The notes beneath the pieces were generated by a model. It made no database searches, was not told where the DNA came from, and saw only the letters and a program-made list of their open reading frames with translations. Of a stretch of DNA of 52,012 nt, positions 22,739 to 32,493 are shown in pieces. A program made the translations under genes and the position numbers. The stretch is from an uncultured Pseudomonadota bacterium (GTDB lineage: Bacteria > Pseudomonadota > Gammaproteobacteria > Steroidobacterales > Steroidobacteraceae): NCBI GenBank assembly GCA_903858165.1, contig CAIOHZ010000288.1, positions 1 to 52,012 on the forward strand. The letters are read 5' to 3'. Numbering within the stretch: the first letter of the stretch is position 1; the number at the start of each line of letters is the position of its first letter.

Positions 22739-23680
22739 ATGTCCGCCACCCCACCCAATGTTTTTTCCGGCCCCTATGTGGACCGTCGCTCGGAGGCCCG
22801 CAAGAACGCCACCGAAGTCGCGGCTGCCTTGGCCGACCCTGCCGCGCTGTTGGTGCCGGTGTGGGGACAACGCAGTTTGGTGCGTGCTCTGCCGGAGCCC
22901 ACGGCGGTGCTCTTGTCCGTTCAGCACACCCTGCGCACTTATCTAGACGACGCGGCCCTCATCTATTTAGGCGAATTCCGTGGCCGCGCCACCTTCGCTG
23001 CCGATTTGCACGAGCAAGCCCTCGAAGCACACACCGTGCGTCACGGCCCCACGTTGGAAGAAGCTGCTGAATTCACCGACCTACGTGGCATAGGTGGCCA
23101 GTTGCCAGCCGACGAGGCGGGGTTACTCGCCTACGCTCGCGCTTTAATCTATTGGCGCTCGAAGCACCGTTTTTGTGGCGTTTGCGGCCAACCGGCTCTG
23201 CCCAAAGATGCCGGCCATGTCATGGCTTGCAGCGATGCAGCCTGCGGCCACCAGAACTTCCCACGAATCGATCCGGCTATCATCGTGCTTATCATGAACG
23301 GTGAACGCGCCTTGCTGGGGCGACAGGCGACCTGGCCGAAAGGCCTTTACAGCACCCTCGCTGGCTTTGTCGAACCGGGCGAAAGCCTTGAAGATGCTGT
23401 GGTGCGAGAGATGTACGAGGAAGCGGGCGTGCGCGTCACGGACATCCGTTACCACTCCTCGCAGCCCTGGCCGTTTCCCTCCTCGCTGATGCTGGGCTTC
23501 ACCGCGCAAGCGACAAGCGATGACATCGCGTGTAACGATGCCGAGCTCGAACACGCGCGTTGGTTCACGCGCGAGGAGATTCGCGCAGGCGTCATCGGCC
23601 TGCCACCGCCCACCTCCGTCTCGCGCCGACTCATCGAACACTGGTTGGCCGCTGACGCGCCGCCGTCAGCTACCCGCTGA
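22739..23680 (+). CDS. nudC: NAD(+) diphosphatase NudC
   Basis: 313-residue Nudix hydrolase that cuts NADH or NAD+ to NMN(H) and AMP and can remove NAD caps from RNA. The zinc cysteines are in FCGVCGQ and MACSDAACG. The Nudix box runs GFVEPGESLEDAVVREMYEE to AGV. The NudC-specific SQPWPFPSSLM follows it, as in the family. I chose ATG 22739 because MSATPPNVFSGPYVDRRSE fits family N-termini. The nearby GGAGG (22733-22737) ends only 1 base before the ATG, too close for normal use; TACACT (22727-22732) just upstream suggests a leaderless mRNA. The length is slightly above E. coli NudC (257) because of a longer N-terminal domain. Confidence 0.93.
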   Translation: MSATPPNVFSGPYVDRRSEARKNATEVAAALADPAALLVPVWGQRSLVRALPEPTAVLLSVQHTLRTYLDDAALIYLGEFRGRATFAADLHEQALEAHTVRHGPTLEEAAEFTDLRGIGGQLPADEAGLLAYARALIYWRSKHRFCGVCGQPALPKDAGHVMACSDAACGHQNFPRIDPAIIVLIMNGERALLGRQATWPKGLYSTLAGFVEPGESLEDAVVREMYEEAGVRVTDIRYHSSQPWPFPSSLMLGFTAQATSDDIACNDAELEHARWFTREEIRAGVIGLPPPTSVSRRLIEHWLAADAPPSATR

Positions 23681-23690
23681 GGCTGGAGTG

Positions 23691-24464
23691 ATGCTCGACT
23701 GGACGCTGGTTCTGGCGGGGGCCTTTGGCGCCGGCCTCATTGATGCCATGGTCGGCGGCGGCGGTCTCATTCAACTGCCGACGCTCCTTGCCACGCAGCC
23801 CGGCACGGCACCGGCCTACCTCCTCGGTACCAGCAAGTTCGCCGGGGTGTTTGGCACCTTCAGCTCCCTCTGGCGCTATGCGCGCTCGGTACAGGTGCCC
23901 TGGGCCGTGGTGATACCGGGCTGTGTGCTCGCTGCAATCACTTCGCTCGCCGGTGCCATCACCGTCAGCCATGTGCCGCAAGCCGTGTTCCGCCCATTGG
24001 TCCCCGTGTTGTTGTCCGCCGTGCTGGCCTACACCTTGGTACGCCGCGACTTCGGTCATGCGCACCGCCCGCAGGCACTAACCGGAGCACGACGCGCCAC
24101 ACTCTTCGGCTGCGTCGCCGCCATCGGCTTCTACGACGGCTTCTTCGGGCCGGGTACCGGCAGCTTTCTCATGCTGCTTTACGTGCGCGTACTAGGCTAC
24201 GACTTCCTGCATGCCGCAGCCAGTGCGCGCGCGGTGAATGTGGCGACGAACCTGGCGGCCTTGGCTTGGTTCCTGCCGCGCGGCGAATGGCTGCCCGGCA
24301 TCGCGCTGGGCATGGCAGTGTTGAATGTTACGGGCGCGCAGGTGGGCACGCGGCTAGCGCTGCGCCACGGCGCTGGCTTCGTACGCTGGGTGTTTATCGC
24401 GGTAGTTTCCGCTCTCATCGCCAAAACCGGGTGGGACGCACTCCACTTGCTAGGGCTCCGCTAA
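23691..24464 (+). CDS. TauE/SafE family permease
   Basis: 257-residue membrane protein of the TauE/SafE (DUF81) family, proposed exporters of sulfite or sulfonates. The first motif GAFGAGLIDAMVGGGGLIQLP and the repeat-half motif GFYDGFFGPGTGSFLML are the hallmarks. About eight hydrophobic segments are visible. It starts 10 bases after nudC ends. The GGAG at 23685-23688 is 2 bases before the ATG, or overlaps an in-frame GTG at 23688, so the start is not certain. No sulfur-metabolism gene is nearby; the substrate is unknown. Confidence 0.85.
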   Translation: MLDWTLVLAGAFGAGLIDAMVGGGGLIQLPTLLATQPGTAPAYLLGTSKFAGVFGTFSSLWRYARSVQVPWAVVIPGCVLAAITSLAGAITVSHVPQAVFRPLVPVLLSAVLAYTLVRRDFGHAHRPQALTGARRATLFGCVAAIGFYDGFFGPGTGSFLMLLYVRVLGYDFLHAAASARAVNVATNLAALAWFLPRGEWLPGIALGMAVLNVTGAQVGTRLALRHGAGFVRWVFIAVVSALIAKTGWDALHLLGLR

Positions 24465-24550
24465 GGCTGGTCTGCAGCGCCTCTAGCTCCCCCAGCTTGC
24501 CCTGACCGGCCGACGCGCCCTGCCGCACACCCGCGCGCCCTCTAGGCTCC

Positions 24551-24556
24551 TATAAT
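24551..24556 (+). promoter_or_regulatory. Perfect -10 box with start at NRDE ATG
   Basis: TATAAT is exactly consensus and its last base is 7 before the A of the ATG at 24563. A sigma-70 start at this distance would fall on the start codon, giving a leaderless transcript. There is no Shine-Dalgarno and no good -35 box. Confidence 0.6.
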
Positions 24557-24562
24557 CCTCCC

Positions 24563-25387
24563 ATGTGCCTACTCGCCTTCGGCTGGCGTCCCCGGCCCGG
24601 CCTGCGCCTAGCGCTGGTGGGCAACCGGGACGAATTTCACGCGCGCCCCACGGCCGCGCTCCACCCTTGGCCCGAAACCGCGGGCCTGTACGCCGGGCGT
24701 GACCTGCAGGCAGGCGGCAGCTGGTGCGGCGTTAGCCGCGGGGGCCGGGTGGCGGCGATCACCAACTTTCGCAGTCTGACAGCGCCACCGCCCGATGCGC
24801 CCTCCCGTGGCGAACTGGTCAGCAGGTTCTTGCAAGGGTCTGCTACTGCGGCGGACGAAGCCCAGGCACTGCAAGCCACGGCGCACCGCTATGCGGGCTT
24901 CTCGCTATTGTTGGCCGATGCCAACGAGGCTTGGGTCGTCAGCAACCATGCAGCCGCCGCACGCGCGTTGACGCCCGGCGTCTACGGCTTGTCGAACGCG
25001 GCGCTGGACACGCCATGGCCCAAGTTACTACGCAGTCGCGCGGCACTGCGGCAAGCGCTCGGGACAGGCGTCACCGACCCGCGCGAGTTAGCGGCACTGC
25101 TCTTCGACACCACGCCGCCCACCGTAGAGGAAGCGGAAGACGAGCAGGCAATGACGAGTGACGCGGCGAATGATGACGTTGCCCTCCTGCAGCAGTTTAA
25201 GGAACGCTATGGCCTGGCGTTTGTAAACGCCATGGCAGCGCCGTTCGTCCTCGATGACCGCTATGGCACGCGCGCCACCACCACCATCGTCGTGCCTGAC
25301 AGCGGCATGGGAGAGATTCTCGAATGGCAGTACGCCGCGGACGGCACCCGCAGCAGCGAACAACACTTCCGCTTCGAGGTGGCATGA
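24563..25387 (+). CDS. NRDE/TANGO2 family protein
   Basis: 274-residue member of the NRDE family (named for the Asn-Arg-Asp-Glu motif, here GNRDEFHARP) that includes human TANGO2. The N-terminal Cys (MCLLAFGW) and GGSWCGVSRGGRVAAITNFR are also family marks and recall the Ntn-hydrolase plan of a nucleophile at residue 2. Roles in haem or acyl-CoA handling have been proposed for TANGO2, but the bacterial function is not settled. Its stop overlaps the tamA start (ATGA at 25384), so tamA translation may be coupled to it. Confidence 0.85.
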   Translation: MCLLAFGWRPRPGLRLALVGNRDEFHARPTAALHPWPETAGLYAGRDLQAGGSWCGVSRGGRVAAITNFRSLTAPPPDAPSRGELVSRFLQGSATAADEAQALQATAHRYAGFSLLLADANEAWVVSNHAAAARALTPGVYGLSNAALDTPWPKLLRSRAALRQALGTGVTDPRELAALLFDTTPPTVEEAEDEQAMTSDAANDDVALLQQFKERYGLAFVNAMAAPFVLDDRYGTRATTTIVVPDSGMGEILEWQYAADGTRSSEQHFRFEVA

Positions 25388-27210
25388 AGGACCGGAAGTC
25401 CCGGCGACTGTACTGGTGCGCTGCGCTGGTGCTGAGTGCGCTACTACAGCCGCTGACCACGTTCGCGGAAATCCGTCTCGAAGTGACTGCTGCGGAAGGC
25501 AAACTTCCCAGCGCCGCGAAAGCGAACGTACTGGCTTGGCTCAGCCTTTCCCGTTACCGACAACGCAACGATCTGGACGCCGCTTTAATGTTGCGTCTGC
25601 AGGAGCGCGCTGCCCGGGAGGCGCGTGCAGCGCTGCGTCCCTTCGGCTTTTACAGCGCTACCGCCGTGGCGTCGGTTCAAGTGATGCCAGGCAGCAACGG
25701 CAAGCATTGGCAGGCACGCGTGCGCGTGGTGCCTGGCAAAAGGGTCTTGTGGGCTGAAAGTACGCTGCAAGTGACCGGCGACGGGAGTAACGAGCCGTGG
25801 TTTCGGGCTGCGCTCGCCGCGCACCCCCTGCGCGCAGGCTTGCCGCTGGAACACGCCGCTTACGATGCCTTGAAGGGCGATTTGGAGCGCACGGCTGCGA
25901 ACTATGGGCACCTCGACGCGCAGTTCACGCAAGCGGAATTGCAAGTCGACCCGGCCACTGGCACGGCACGTGCCATTCTGCGTCTCGAGACCGGCCAGCG
26001 TTACCGCTTCGGCGCCACCACTCTCCCCGCTGACTCCCCGCTGGACAGCGCCCTGCTGCGTCGCTTCATCCGTTGGCAGGAAGGCGCGCCCTTCGATGCG
26101 TCCCTGCTGCTCGGGACGCAGTTCGCCCTCGACGACTCGCTGTATTTTTCCACCGTGGAAGTACTGCCGGGCGAGCGCGACCGACCAACCCTCAGCGTGC
26201 CCGTCGTGGTGCAACTGGCACCCGGTAAGCGCCAGCGCTATGCCGCCGCCGTCGGTTACGCCACGGATACGCGCGGTCGCGCCAAGCTCACGTGGGACAA
26301 TCGACGGGTAAACCGGCATGGACACCGCGCACGCGCGGTAGTGCAATGGGCCAATATCGGCCGCGTGCTCGAAGGCACCTACGCACTCCCCGTGGGCGAC
26401 CCCGCTTACGAAGAACTCGCGTTCCTCGCGGGCGTGTCCGACCAAGTGCTGGCCGACACGGACACTCGGACTACCCGATTGAAAAGTACGCTCACGCGAG
26501 CTCGCGGCAATTGGCAACAAGCCTGGGGACTGAGCGCCGAACGCACCAGCACACGCTCTGGTGATTTGCGCACTAGCGACACCTTGGTGGTTCCCTCAGT
26601 AACGCTCTCGTCCGCACCGCGTGGACTGGCACGTGCGGCCATGGGTGGCCGCAGCGACACCAACGGTTCTGTGACCGAACTCACTGGCGAAGGTTTCCAA
26701 GCACGTCTCGATGGCAGCGCTACGGCGTTCGGTTCGCGGAGTACCTTCCTGCGTTTGTACTTGCGCGACGAACACCGTCAAGCCCTGGGCGAGAACTGGC
26801 GCTGGACTTGGCGCGGCGAACTGGGCAGCACGCTCGTCCGCAACTTCGACTCACTACCCGCCTCCTACCGTTACTTTGCGGGCGGCGACCGCAGCGTACG
26901 CGGCTTCGCCTTGAACGAGCTCGGGCCGCGTGACGCTGCAGGCCTGCGCACTGGCGCGAAACACTTGCTGGTGACCAGCCTTGAACTGGAACGCAAGTTG
27001 CCACGCCAACTGGCCGTGGCCGTCTTCGTGGATGCGGGTGATGCCTTCAACAACTTGCAGGGCGGTGTCGCCACCTCGGTGGGCATTGGCCTGCGCTATC
27101 GCCTGCCCATGCTCAACCTCGGGCTAGACCTTGCGCAGGCGGTGCACGCGCCAGGCAACGGCACGCTCCCCGGTCCGCGCATTCACCTGAACTTGTCGCC
27201 GGCGTTCTGA
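25384..27210 (+). CDS. tamA: Translocation and assembly module TamA
   Basis: 608-residue Omp85-family outer-membrane protein. A signal peptide (WCAALVLSALLQPLTTFA) leads to about 250 residues with POTRA-like folds, then a C-terminal 16-strand barrel. The barrel has the VRGF motif (GDRSVRGFALNELGPRD) that caps Omp85 barrels, and ends in PGPRIHLNLSPAF with a terminal Phe. TamA pairs with TamB to place some autotransporters and, more generally, in envelope lipid transport. I chose ATG 25384 (MKDRKSRR), which overlaps the stop of the NRDE gene; the frame opens at 25324. tamB follows after 1 base. Confidence 0.93.
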   Translation: MKDRKSRRLYWCAALVLSALLQPLTTFAEIRLEVTAAEGKLPSAAKANVLAWLSLSRYRQRNDLDAALMLRLQERAAREARAALRPFGFYSATAVASVQVMPGSNGKHWQARVRVVPGKRVLWAESTLQVTGDGSNEPWFRAALAAHPLRAGLPLEHAAYDALKGDLERTAANYGHLDAQFTQAELQVDPATGTARAILRLETGQRYRFGATTLPADSPLDSALLRRFIRWQEGAPFDASLLLGTQFALDDSLYFSTVEVLPGERDRPTLSVPVVVQLAPGKRQRYAAAVGYATDTRGRAKLTWDNRRVNRHGHRARAVVQWANIGRVLEGTYALPVGDPAYEELAFLAGVSDQVLADTDTRTTRLKSTLTRARGNWQQAWGLSAERTSTRSGDLRTSDTLVVPSVTLSSAPRGLARAAMGGRSDTNGSVTELTGEGFQARLDGSATAFGSRSTFLRLYLRDEHRQALGENWRWTWRGELGSTLVRNFDSLPASYRYFAGGDRSVRGFALNELGPRDAAGLRTGAKHLLVTSLELERKLPRQLAVAVFVDAGDAFNNLQGGVATSVGIGLRYRLPMLNLGLDLAQAVHAPGNGTLPGPRIHLNLSPAF

Positions 27211-27211
27211 C

Positions 27212-30200
27212 ATGACCGGCGATAGCGACACACCAGCAACCATCGAAGCGCCAAGCGCAGCACCGCGCGCAACCGTGAACCGGGCGCGATGGCTATTTCG
27301 CGCCTTGGCTCTGTTGGCCTTGTTGCTGGTGGGCCTGCTCGCTACGGTCTGGTGGCTGGCCACGCGGCCCGATGGCTTGCAACGTGCCCTGGCACTGGCC
27401 GATGGCATGGGCGGTGTGCAGTTAGTTGCGAGCGGCGTTAGCGGCCCGGTTGCCGGGCCATTCCAAGTGGAACGACTCGCCATCACCCATGAGCGCGTGA
27501 CGATAACCGTTGAGCATCTGCGCGGCGAGTTGCGGCTTGGTGCCTTGCTCTACGGCACTGTGGGCATTCAGGAACTCACGGCCACGCGTGTCGTCGTGGA
27601 ACCCCACGACAGCAGCAAACCCACTACCGACGCCGGGTTCCTGCCCGCTTGGTTGCGTCTGGCCTGGGACCGGCTGCAGGTAGACCAACTCGAAATCGTC
27701 GGCACCGGTGCGCCGTTGATGCTGCGGCAGTTGCACACCGCAGGTTCGCTCACGCGCTGGACCTTGCGAGCCCAGCCGCTAGTGGCGCAGTGGCAAGACT
27801 GGACAGTGCGCGGCAAAGCGGAACTGGCAGCGGGCCAACCGATGGCCTTGCAATGGCAAGGCCAAGTGAATGGCCCGGTGCTAGCCAGTGGCCCGAACTG
27901 GTTATTGGAGAGTACCTTTGCGGGCGACCTGCCCACCAACGCCAAGACGAGCCGCTGGCAATTCACCGCTAAGTCCATGCGCCCGGCCGGCCTGAGCGCC
28001 CAAGGCGATATGGTTTTGGGCGGCGGCGGTTGGCGCGTGGAGGGTAGCTATGCCGCCAAGGCCCTAGACTTGCAGCCATGGGGCCTGGGAGCACCGGGGC
28101 AACTCCGCGCCGCGCTACGTGGCAGCGTCGGCAGCGGTACCGGCCCAGGTAGTGTCGAACTGCAATTGGCCGGCAGCATGGGGGCCACAACACTTGCCCG
28201 CAGCGGCCTCGGCGACCTGCAAGTGCAGGTAGACGCCAGCGGAACGGCAACGCAGTGGCAGGTCCGCAGCGCGCGCGTACAGGAAGCGAACTGGGGCAGC
28301 GTGTTGCTGGCGGGCGACGTGCGGACCGCGGCGAATGCCACTGGTGCGAGTGTCGGCCGCACGAATTCCCCTCGTGCGTTTTTCACGGGTGACTGGGCCC
28401 TGCCCGGCAAAGGGCACGTGGCACTCATTGCCGAAGCGCGATGGCCAACACCCGGCCTAAAACCCGAGCAGAAACCCGGGCAGAAACCCGGGCAGAAACC
28501 TGCGCCGCGCAACGAACAAGAGTCCATCAGCCAACAGGACGCAACGCAGCCTCGCTGGCGCTTTCAGGCGAAGGGCGAGCACCTCGAACCGGCGCGCAGC
28601 GTCTTCGCCCAGTTAGGCGCCCCGGCGTCACTGCAGGCTGCTGCGTTTCCGCCCTTCAACCTGAACCTCGACCTCACTGGTACAGGCTTCGCGTTACCCA
28701 CCGCCGCCAGCGGCAGCGCTTGGGAAGTGCGCACAGCCAGAGTAGCCCGTGACGGTAGCAGCCTCGAATTGCATGGCCATCTGGGGCGGCACGGCCAACT
28801 GGCAGGTCGTCTGCAAGTGAAGGACTTGTCCGACTGGCTGCCACAGCAAGCAGGTCACTTGCACGCGACCTTCCACGCTGACGAGGCCTCCCTAGCGCAA
28901 GGTCGCTTCGGGCTCGAACTCGCAGCAGGACAGTTGGCGAACCCCGCCTGGCCTGCACCCGTGGAGGCCTTGTCGCTGACCCTTGCCGGCCAGTGGCAGG
29001 AAGGCGCTGTGGAAGCCCAACTGACTGCGCTGACCCTCGAGGCGGGCGGCCCGTGGCAACGCTACGGCGCCGTGCGCCTACAGCAGCCTGCCGCTTTACG
29101 CACTGCACCTAAAGCCATCAGTTGGGATGCTCTCTGCCTGCAGGCGAGTGCGCAAGCCGGGCTGGGCACGCTCTGCACCCAGGGGCGCTGGGCAGCCCAA
29201 GCGCCATGGGAAGTGCAAGCGGTACTCGAAGGGATCGACCTCGCCCGGTGGACGCGGAACGCGACGCCTGCTGGCGCTAAGGCAGGCGGGACACTCCAAG
29301 CCGAGCTGCGCGGCACTGCCAAGGCCACTCTGACATTCGGCACAACGCCGGAAGAGACGGCTGCGGGCAAACCCATCATCGCGGGTATTACCCACGGACA
29401 ACTGGACGTGGATTTCGTGCAGACCGAAATTCACTGGCAAAGAGACAACCGCGAGGGGCGCGTATCGCTGGGCCGCGCTGTGGCCAGCGCGCGGCTGGCG
29501 CCGGCCACGTCCACGGCACCGATGCGCCTCGAACTGGGTGCGAGCGCCGAAGCCAAGCCGGGGTTGAGGCTGCAGGCGACGGCCACCCTGCGCCCAAGCA
29601 TCGGAGAGGAGTGGCAGCAATGGCCGCTGGTCGGTGAGTTAGGCGGCACTTTGCCCGCACTCGACTTTCTCCCTGCCTTGTTCGAAGACCTAGACCGGGT
29701 AGCCGGCGCGGTGAACTTGCAACTTGCCATCGGTGGCACAGGGGGCCGCCCGGATTACCGCGGACAACTGCAACTGCGCAACGGCGAACTCGACGTAGTC
29801 CCCGTGAACCTGCAATTGCGGCAGGTGCAGGCCACTCTCGCGCTGGCACCAGGCGAACTGCAACTCGATGGCAGCGCGCGGGCAGGCGCGGGCGAACTAC
29901 GCACGCAAGGCCGCCTTACCTTCGGCGGGACAGGCCCGCTCACCGGCGAGATTCGCGTCAGTGGCCAGCAACTGCTGCTGGCCGATGTACCAGAAGCCCG
30001 CGTCGTAGCGGCGCCGGACCTGCGCTTCACGCTGAGGGATGGCGTTCTGCAAATCGCCGGAACGGTGCAAATTCCCAGTGCGCTTTTCGCGCCGCAAGAT
30101 TTGACCAACGTGGTACTTCCCAGCGCCGATGAACGCATTGCCGGCGAACAACGTCGCACCGCGAGCGCCTTACCCACCGACACCCGCGTGCAGTTGGTGC

Positions 30201-30886
30201 TGGGGAACGATGTCCAACTGGACACGTTAGGGCTTACCGGACGCTTGCAAGGCAGCATCAACGCCCACGCGCCGCCGATAGGGACCACCACCGCCACCGG
30301 TGAACTGGCCGTCATGGGTGGCAAATTCAAGGCTTATACGCGTGAACTGGAAGTGGAGAAGGGGCGTTTGCTGTTCGCTGGCGGGCCTTTGGCTGACCCC
30401 GGGCTTGACCTGCGCGCCTCTCGTCAATTCCCCGGCGTCAAAGCAGGCGTGCTAGTGCGCGGCACCTTGCGACGCCCCTTGGTGCGTTTCTTTTCCGACC
30501 CGGCGCGTACGCAGAACGAGATTGCCTCACTGCTGGTGGTGGGGCGCTCACTGGAAGGGGCGCAAGGAAACAGTGGTGGCACCAATACCTTGGCTAGTGC
30601 CACGGCCAAAGACGCCGCGTTGCAGCAGGGCGGCGCCTTGTTGGCCGCCCAACTGGGGCGCTATGTGGGACTGGATGAAGTACAACTCGAGCGCGACCAG
30701 AACGACGCCGCCTCGCTGGTACTTGGGAAATATCTTTCGCCGCGGCTCTATGTGAGCTACGGCGTCGGCCTGACGGCAGCCTTGAGTGCGCTGAAGCTGC
30801 GCTACACGCTCGGCAACCGCTGGGTCATCAAGACGGAAGCCGGTTCACGCCAGAGTGTGGATTTGGAATACACCACGGAAGATTAA
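27212..30886 (+). CDS. tamB: Translocation and assembly module TamB
   Basis: 1224-residue AsmA-like protein. An N-terminal anchor helix (ALALLALLLVGLLATVWWLA, about residues 31-50) is followed by a long periplasmic beta region and the C-terminal TamB (DUF490) domain, which ends LSALKLRYTLGNRWVIKTEA and so on to EYTTED. The protein bridges the periplasm, moving lipids towards the outer membrane with TamA. Length is near E. coli TamB (1259). It contains a short KPxQ repeat near residues 417-431. The ATG is 1 base after the tamA stop, so the pair is one transcription unit. Confidence 0.94.
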   Translation: MTGDSDTPATIEAPSAAPRATVNRARWLFRALALLALLLVGLLATVWWLATRPDGLQRALALADGMGGVQLVASGVSGPVAGPFQVERLAITHERVTITVEHLRGELRLGALLYGTVGIQELTATRVVVEPHDSSKPTTDAGFLPAWLRLAWDRLQVDQLEIVGTGAPLMLRQLHTAGSLTRWTLRAQPLVAQWQDWTVRGKAELAAGQPMALQWQGQVNGPVLASGPNWLLESTFAGDLPTNAKTSRWQFTAKSMRPAGLSAQGDMVLGGGGWRVEGSYAAKALDLQPWGLGAPGQLRAALRGSVGSGTGPGSVELQLAGSMGATTLARSGLGDLQVQVDASGTATQWQVRSARVQEANWGSVLLAGDVRTAANATGASVGRTNSPRAFFTGDWALPGKGHVALIAEARWPTPGLKPEQKPGQKPGQKPAPRNEQESISQQDATQPRWRFQAKGEHLEPARSVFAQLGAPASLQAAAFPPFNLNLDLTGTGFALPTAASGSAWEVRTARVARDGSSLELHGHLGRHGQLAGRLQVKDLSDWLPQQAGHLHATFHADEASLAQGRFGLELAAGQLANPAWPAPVEALSLTLAGQWQEGAVEAQLTALTLEAGGPWQRYGAVRLQQPAALRTAPKAISWDALCLQASAQAGLGTLCTQGRWAAQAPWEVQAVLEGIDLARWTRNATPAGAKAGGTLQAELRGTAKATLTFGTTPEETAAGKPIIAGITHGQLDVDFVQTEIHWQRDNREGRVSLGRAVASARLAPATSTAPMRLELGASAEAKPGLRLQATATLRPSIGEEWQQWPLVGELGGTLPALDFLPALFEDLDRVAGAVNLQLAIGGTGGRPDYRGQLQLRNGELDVVPVNLQLRQVQATLALAPGELQLDGSARAGAGELRTQGRLTFGGTGPLTGEIRVSGQQLLLADVPEARVVAAPDLRFTLRDGVLQIAGTVQIPSALFAPQDLTNVVLPSADERIAGEQRRTASALPTDTRVQLVLGNDVQLDTLGLTGRLQGSINAHAPPIGTTTATGELAVMGGKFKAYTRELEVEKGRLLFAGGPLADPGLDLRASRQFPGVKAGVLVRGTLRRPLVRFFSDPARTQNEIASLLVVGRSLEGAQGNSGGTNTLASATAKDAALQQGGALLAAQLGRYVGLDEVQLERDQNDAASLVLGKYLSPRLYVSYGVGLTAALSALKLRYTLGNRWVIKTEAGSRQSVDLEYTTED
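28460..28504 (+). repeat. 12-bp tandem repeat in tamB
   Basis: Three copies of AAACCCGRGCAG (28460-28471, 28472-28483, 28484-28495) and a partial fourth encode KPEQ KPGQ KPGQ KPAP. Being a multiple of three, copy changes keep the frame, so a linker in the AsmA-like region can vary in length. Confidence 0.85.
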
Positions 30887-30898
30887 GGCGGTGTGAGA

Positions 30899-30953
30899 GC
30901 AGGCTTGCTTGTGATAGCGAGCCTGCTCGTGGGAGCGAACTTGTCCGCGAGCT
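30899..30953. repeat. REP-like element between tamB and rmuC
   Basis: GCAGGCTTGCT (30899-30909) pairs with AGCGAGCCTGC (30916-30926) at 10 of 11 bases. The right part, GTGGGAGCGAACTTGTCCGC (30929-30948) and GAGCTTC, has the same core as the other REP-like copies in this window. It fills nearly all of the 67 bases between the converging tamB and rmuC stops, so it could act as a two-way transcription end or RNA stabiliser. Confidence 0.65.
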
Positions 30954-32486
30954 TCAGTCTTCTACGCGGGGTTCCGGCTCCGCTTCTTCCTCAGCGGACT
31001 CCGGCGCGGCGATACGCAACAAGCCATCCGGCAACTTCTTCCGCGCTTTGACGCCGCGGTCGATCATGCCTTGCGCGATACCAATGGCATTGCCCTTGCC
31101 GCTAGCCAACTGCTTGCGAGAATCTTCATAGCCTTCGCGCAGCGCCTCGATGCGTGCGCCGAGCTTGTCGAAGTTCTCGGCAAACAGCACCAGCTTGTCG
31201 TAGAGCTTGGCACCGGCTTCGGCAATTTCCTCAGCGAACTCCTTACGCTTTTGCACAGTCCAGAGGCTTTCCACCAGCTTCACCACCACCATGAGGTTGG
31301 TGGGCGTAACGAGCACCACGCGCCGTGAATAAGCTTCCTCGTAAAGTGCGGGCTCACGGGCCAACGCCTCCAGCAGCGCCGATTCCACTGGCACAAACAT
31401 GAGGACAAAATCGACAGTCTTGAGTTCAGGCACATCGGGGTAGTTGCGCCCAGCCAGCCCCCTCACATGCGCGCGGAGGCTCACGAGATGCGCCGCGAAC
31501 GCTTCTTCGCGTGCGCTTTCTGTGGTGGCGTTGACGTAATCCGTCCAGGCCTTGTTGGACACCTTGCTGTCGATGATGACCTGACGGTCCTCCGGGAGAT
31601 GGAGCAAGGCGTCCAGAAAGCGCTGCTCACCTTCATCCCCCTTCACGGGCACCTGCAATTCGTATTCCTGCCCCTGCCGCAAACCACTTCGCTCGAGGAT
31701 GCCCTTCAGGATGGACTCGCCCCAGTTGCCGGTGGTCTTCACGTTCACGGTGAGCGCACGGGTGAGGTTGCTCGCATCCTGCGAGACCTGCTGGTTCAGT
31801 TGCGTGAGCGAAGCGATTTGTTCAGCGAGCGAGGCACGCGCCTTCGTTTCTTCCGTGTGCACCGCATCCACGCGCAGGCGAAATTCACCCAAGGAGGTAC
31901 GGAAAGGCGCAATGATGGCCTCGAGTTTTTCCGCATTGGTGGCGGTGAAGCGCGCGGATTTTTCCTCGAGCATTTGATTGGCGAGATTGGTGAAGCGCTC
32001 TTCTAGTTGCTGTTTTTGCTCGGCTATCCACTGCTGCTGCGTGGCGACGATTTGCTCGGCAGCCTGCAGCTTCGTGGTCAGTTCGATGCGCGCCTGGTGC
32101 AACTGCTGCTCGAAGGCGTGGGCTGCGGTGCGGTACTGCTCGCGTTCCCGTGCTGCATCCGCGAGGCGTTTTTCGAATTCCATTGCCCGCTGGCCTTCGC
32201 TTTCGAGGCGTGCGGCCAAACCAGAACGCAGGCCTTCCGCGACCATGGCCGCGCTAGCCGCTTCCGCGCGCACAGCATCCAGCAAGCGGGCCAAATCGTC
32301 GCGTTGGCGGAGGGTATCGGCGCGTTGTTGTTCGGCCAGCGATTTGAGTTGGCGTTCCTGTTCCAGCAACCAAGCCGCAGCCGCCTGCCGCCGCGCCGAC
32401 CACACTGCCGTACCAAGGACGCCAAGCACCAACCCCGCCGCAGCGGCGATGATGACAAACAGCAGCGTGGTTTCAGTGACTGGCAT
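30954..32486 (-). CDS. rmuC: RmuC domain protein (DNA recombination)
   Basis: 510-residue protein. An N-terminal membrane anchor (LLFVIIAAAAGLVLGVLGTAVW) leads to a long coiled coil (residues about 35-190, many Glu, Gln, Arg and Ala). The RmuC domain follows: NVKTTGNWGESILKGILERS, DALLHLPEDRQVIIDSKV, LRAHVRGLAGRNYPDVPEL and DFVLMFVPVESAL. RmuC is related in fold to nucleases and limits inversion at short inverted repeats in E. coli. It starts 7 bases downstream of the truC stop, so it may form a two-gene unit with truC. Confidence 0.93.
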   Translation of the reverse strand: MPVTETTLLFVIIAAAAGLVLGVLGTAVWSARRQAAAAWLLEQERQLKSLAEQQRADTLRQRDDLARLLDAVRAEAASAAMVAEGLRSGLAARLESEGQRAMEFEKRLADAAREREQYRTAAHAFEQQLHQARIELTTKLQAAEQIVATQQQWIAEQKQQLEERFTNLANQMLEEKSARFTATNAEKLEAIIAPFRTSLGEFRLRVDAVHTEETKARASLAEQIASLTQLNQQVSQDASNLTRALTVNVKTTGNWGESILKGILERSGLRQGQEYELQVPVKGDEGEQRFLDALLHLPEDRQVIIDSKVSNKAWTDYVNATTESAREEAFAAHLVSLRAHVRGLAGRNYPDVPELKTVDFVLMFVPVESALLEALAREPALYEEAYSRRVVLVTPTNLMVVVKLVESLWTVQKRKEFAEEIAEAGAKLYDKLVLFAENFDKLGARIEALREGYEDSRKQLASGKGNAIGIAQGMIDRGVKARKKLPDGLLRIAAPESAEEEAEPEPRVED

Positions 32487-32493
32487 GGGGAAC

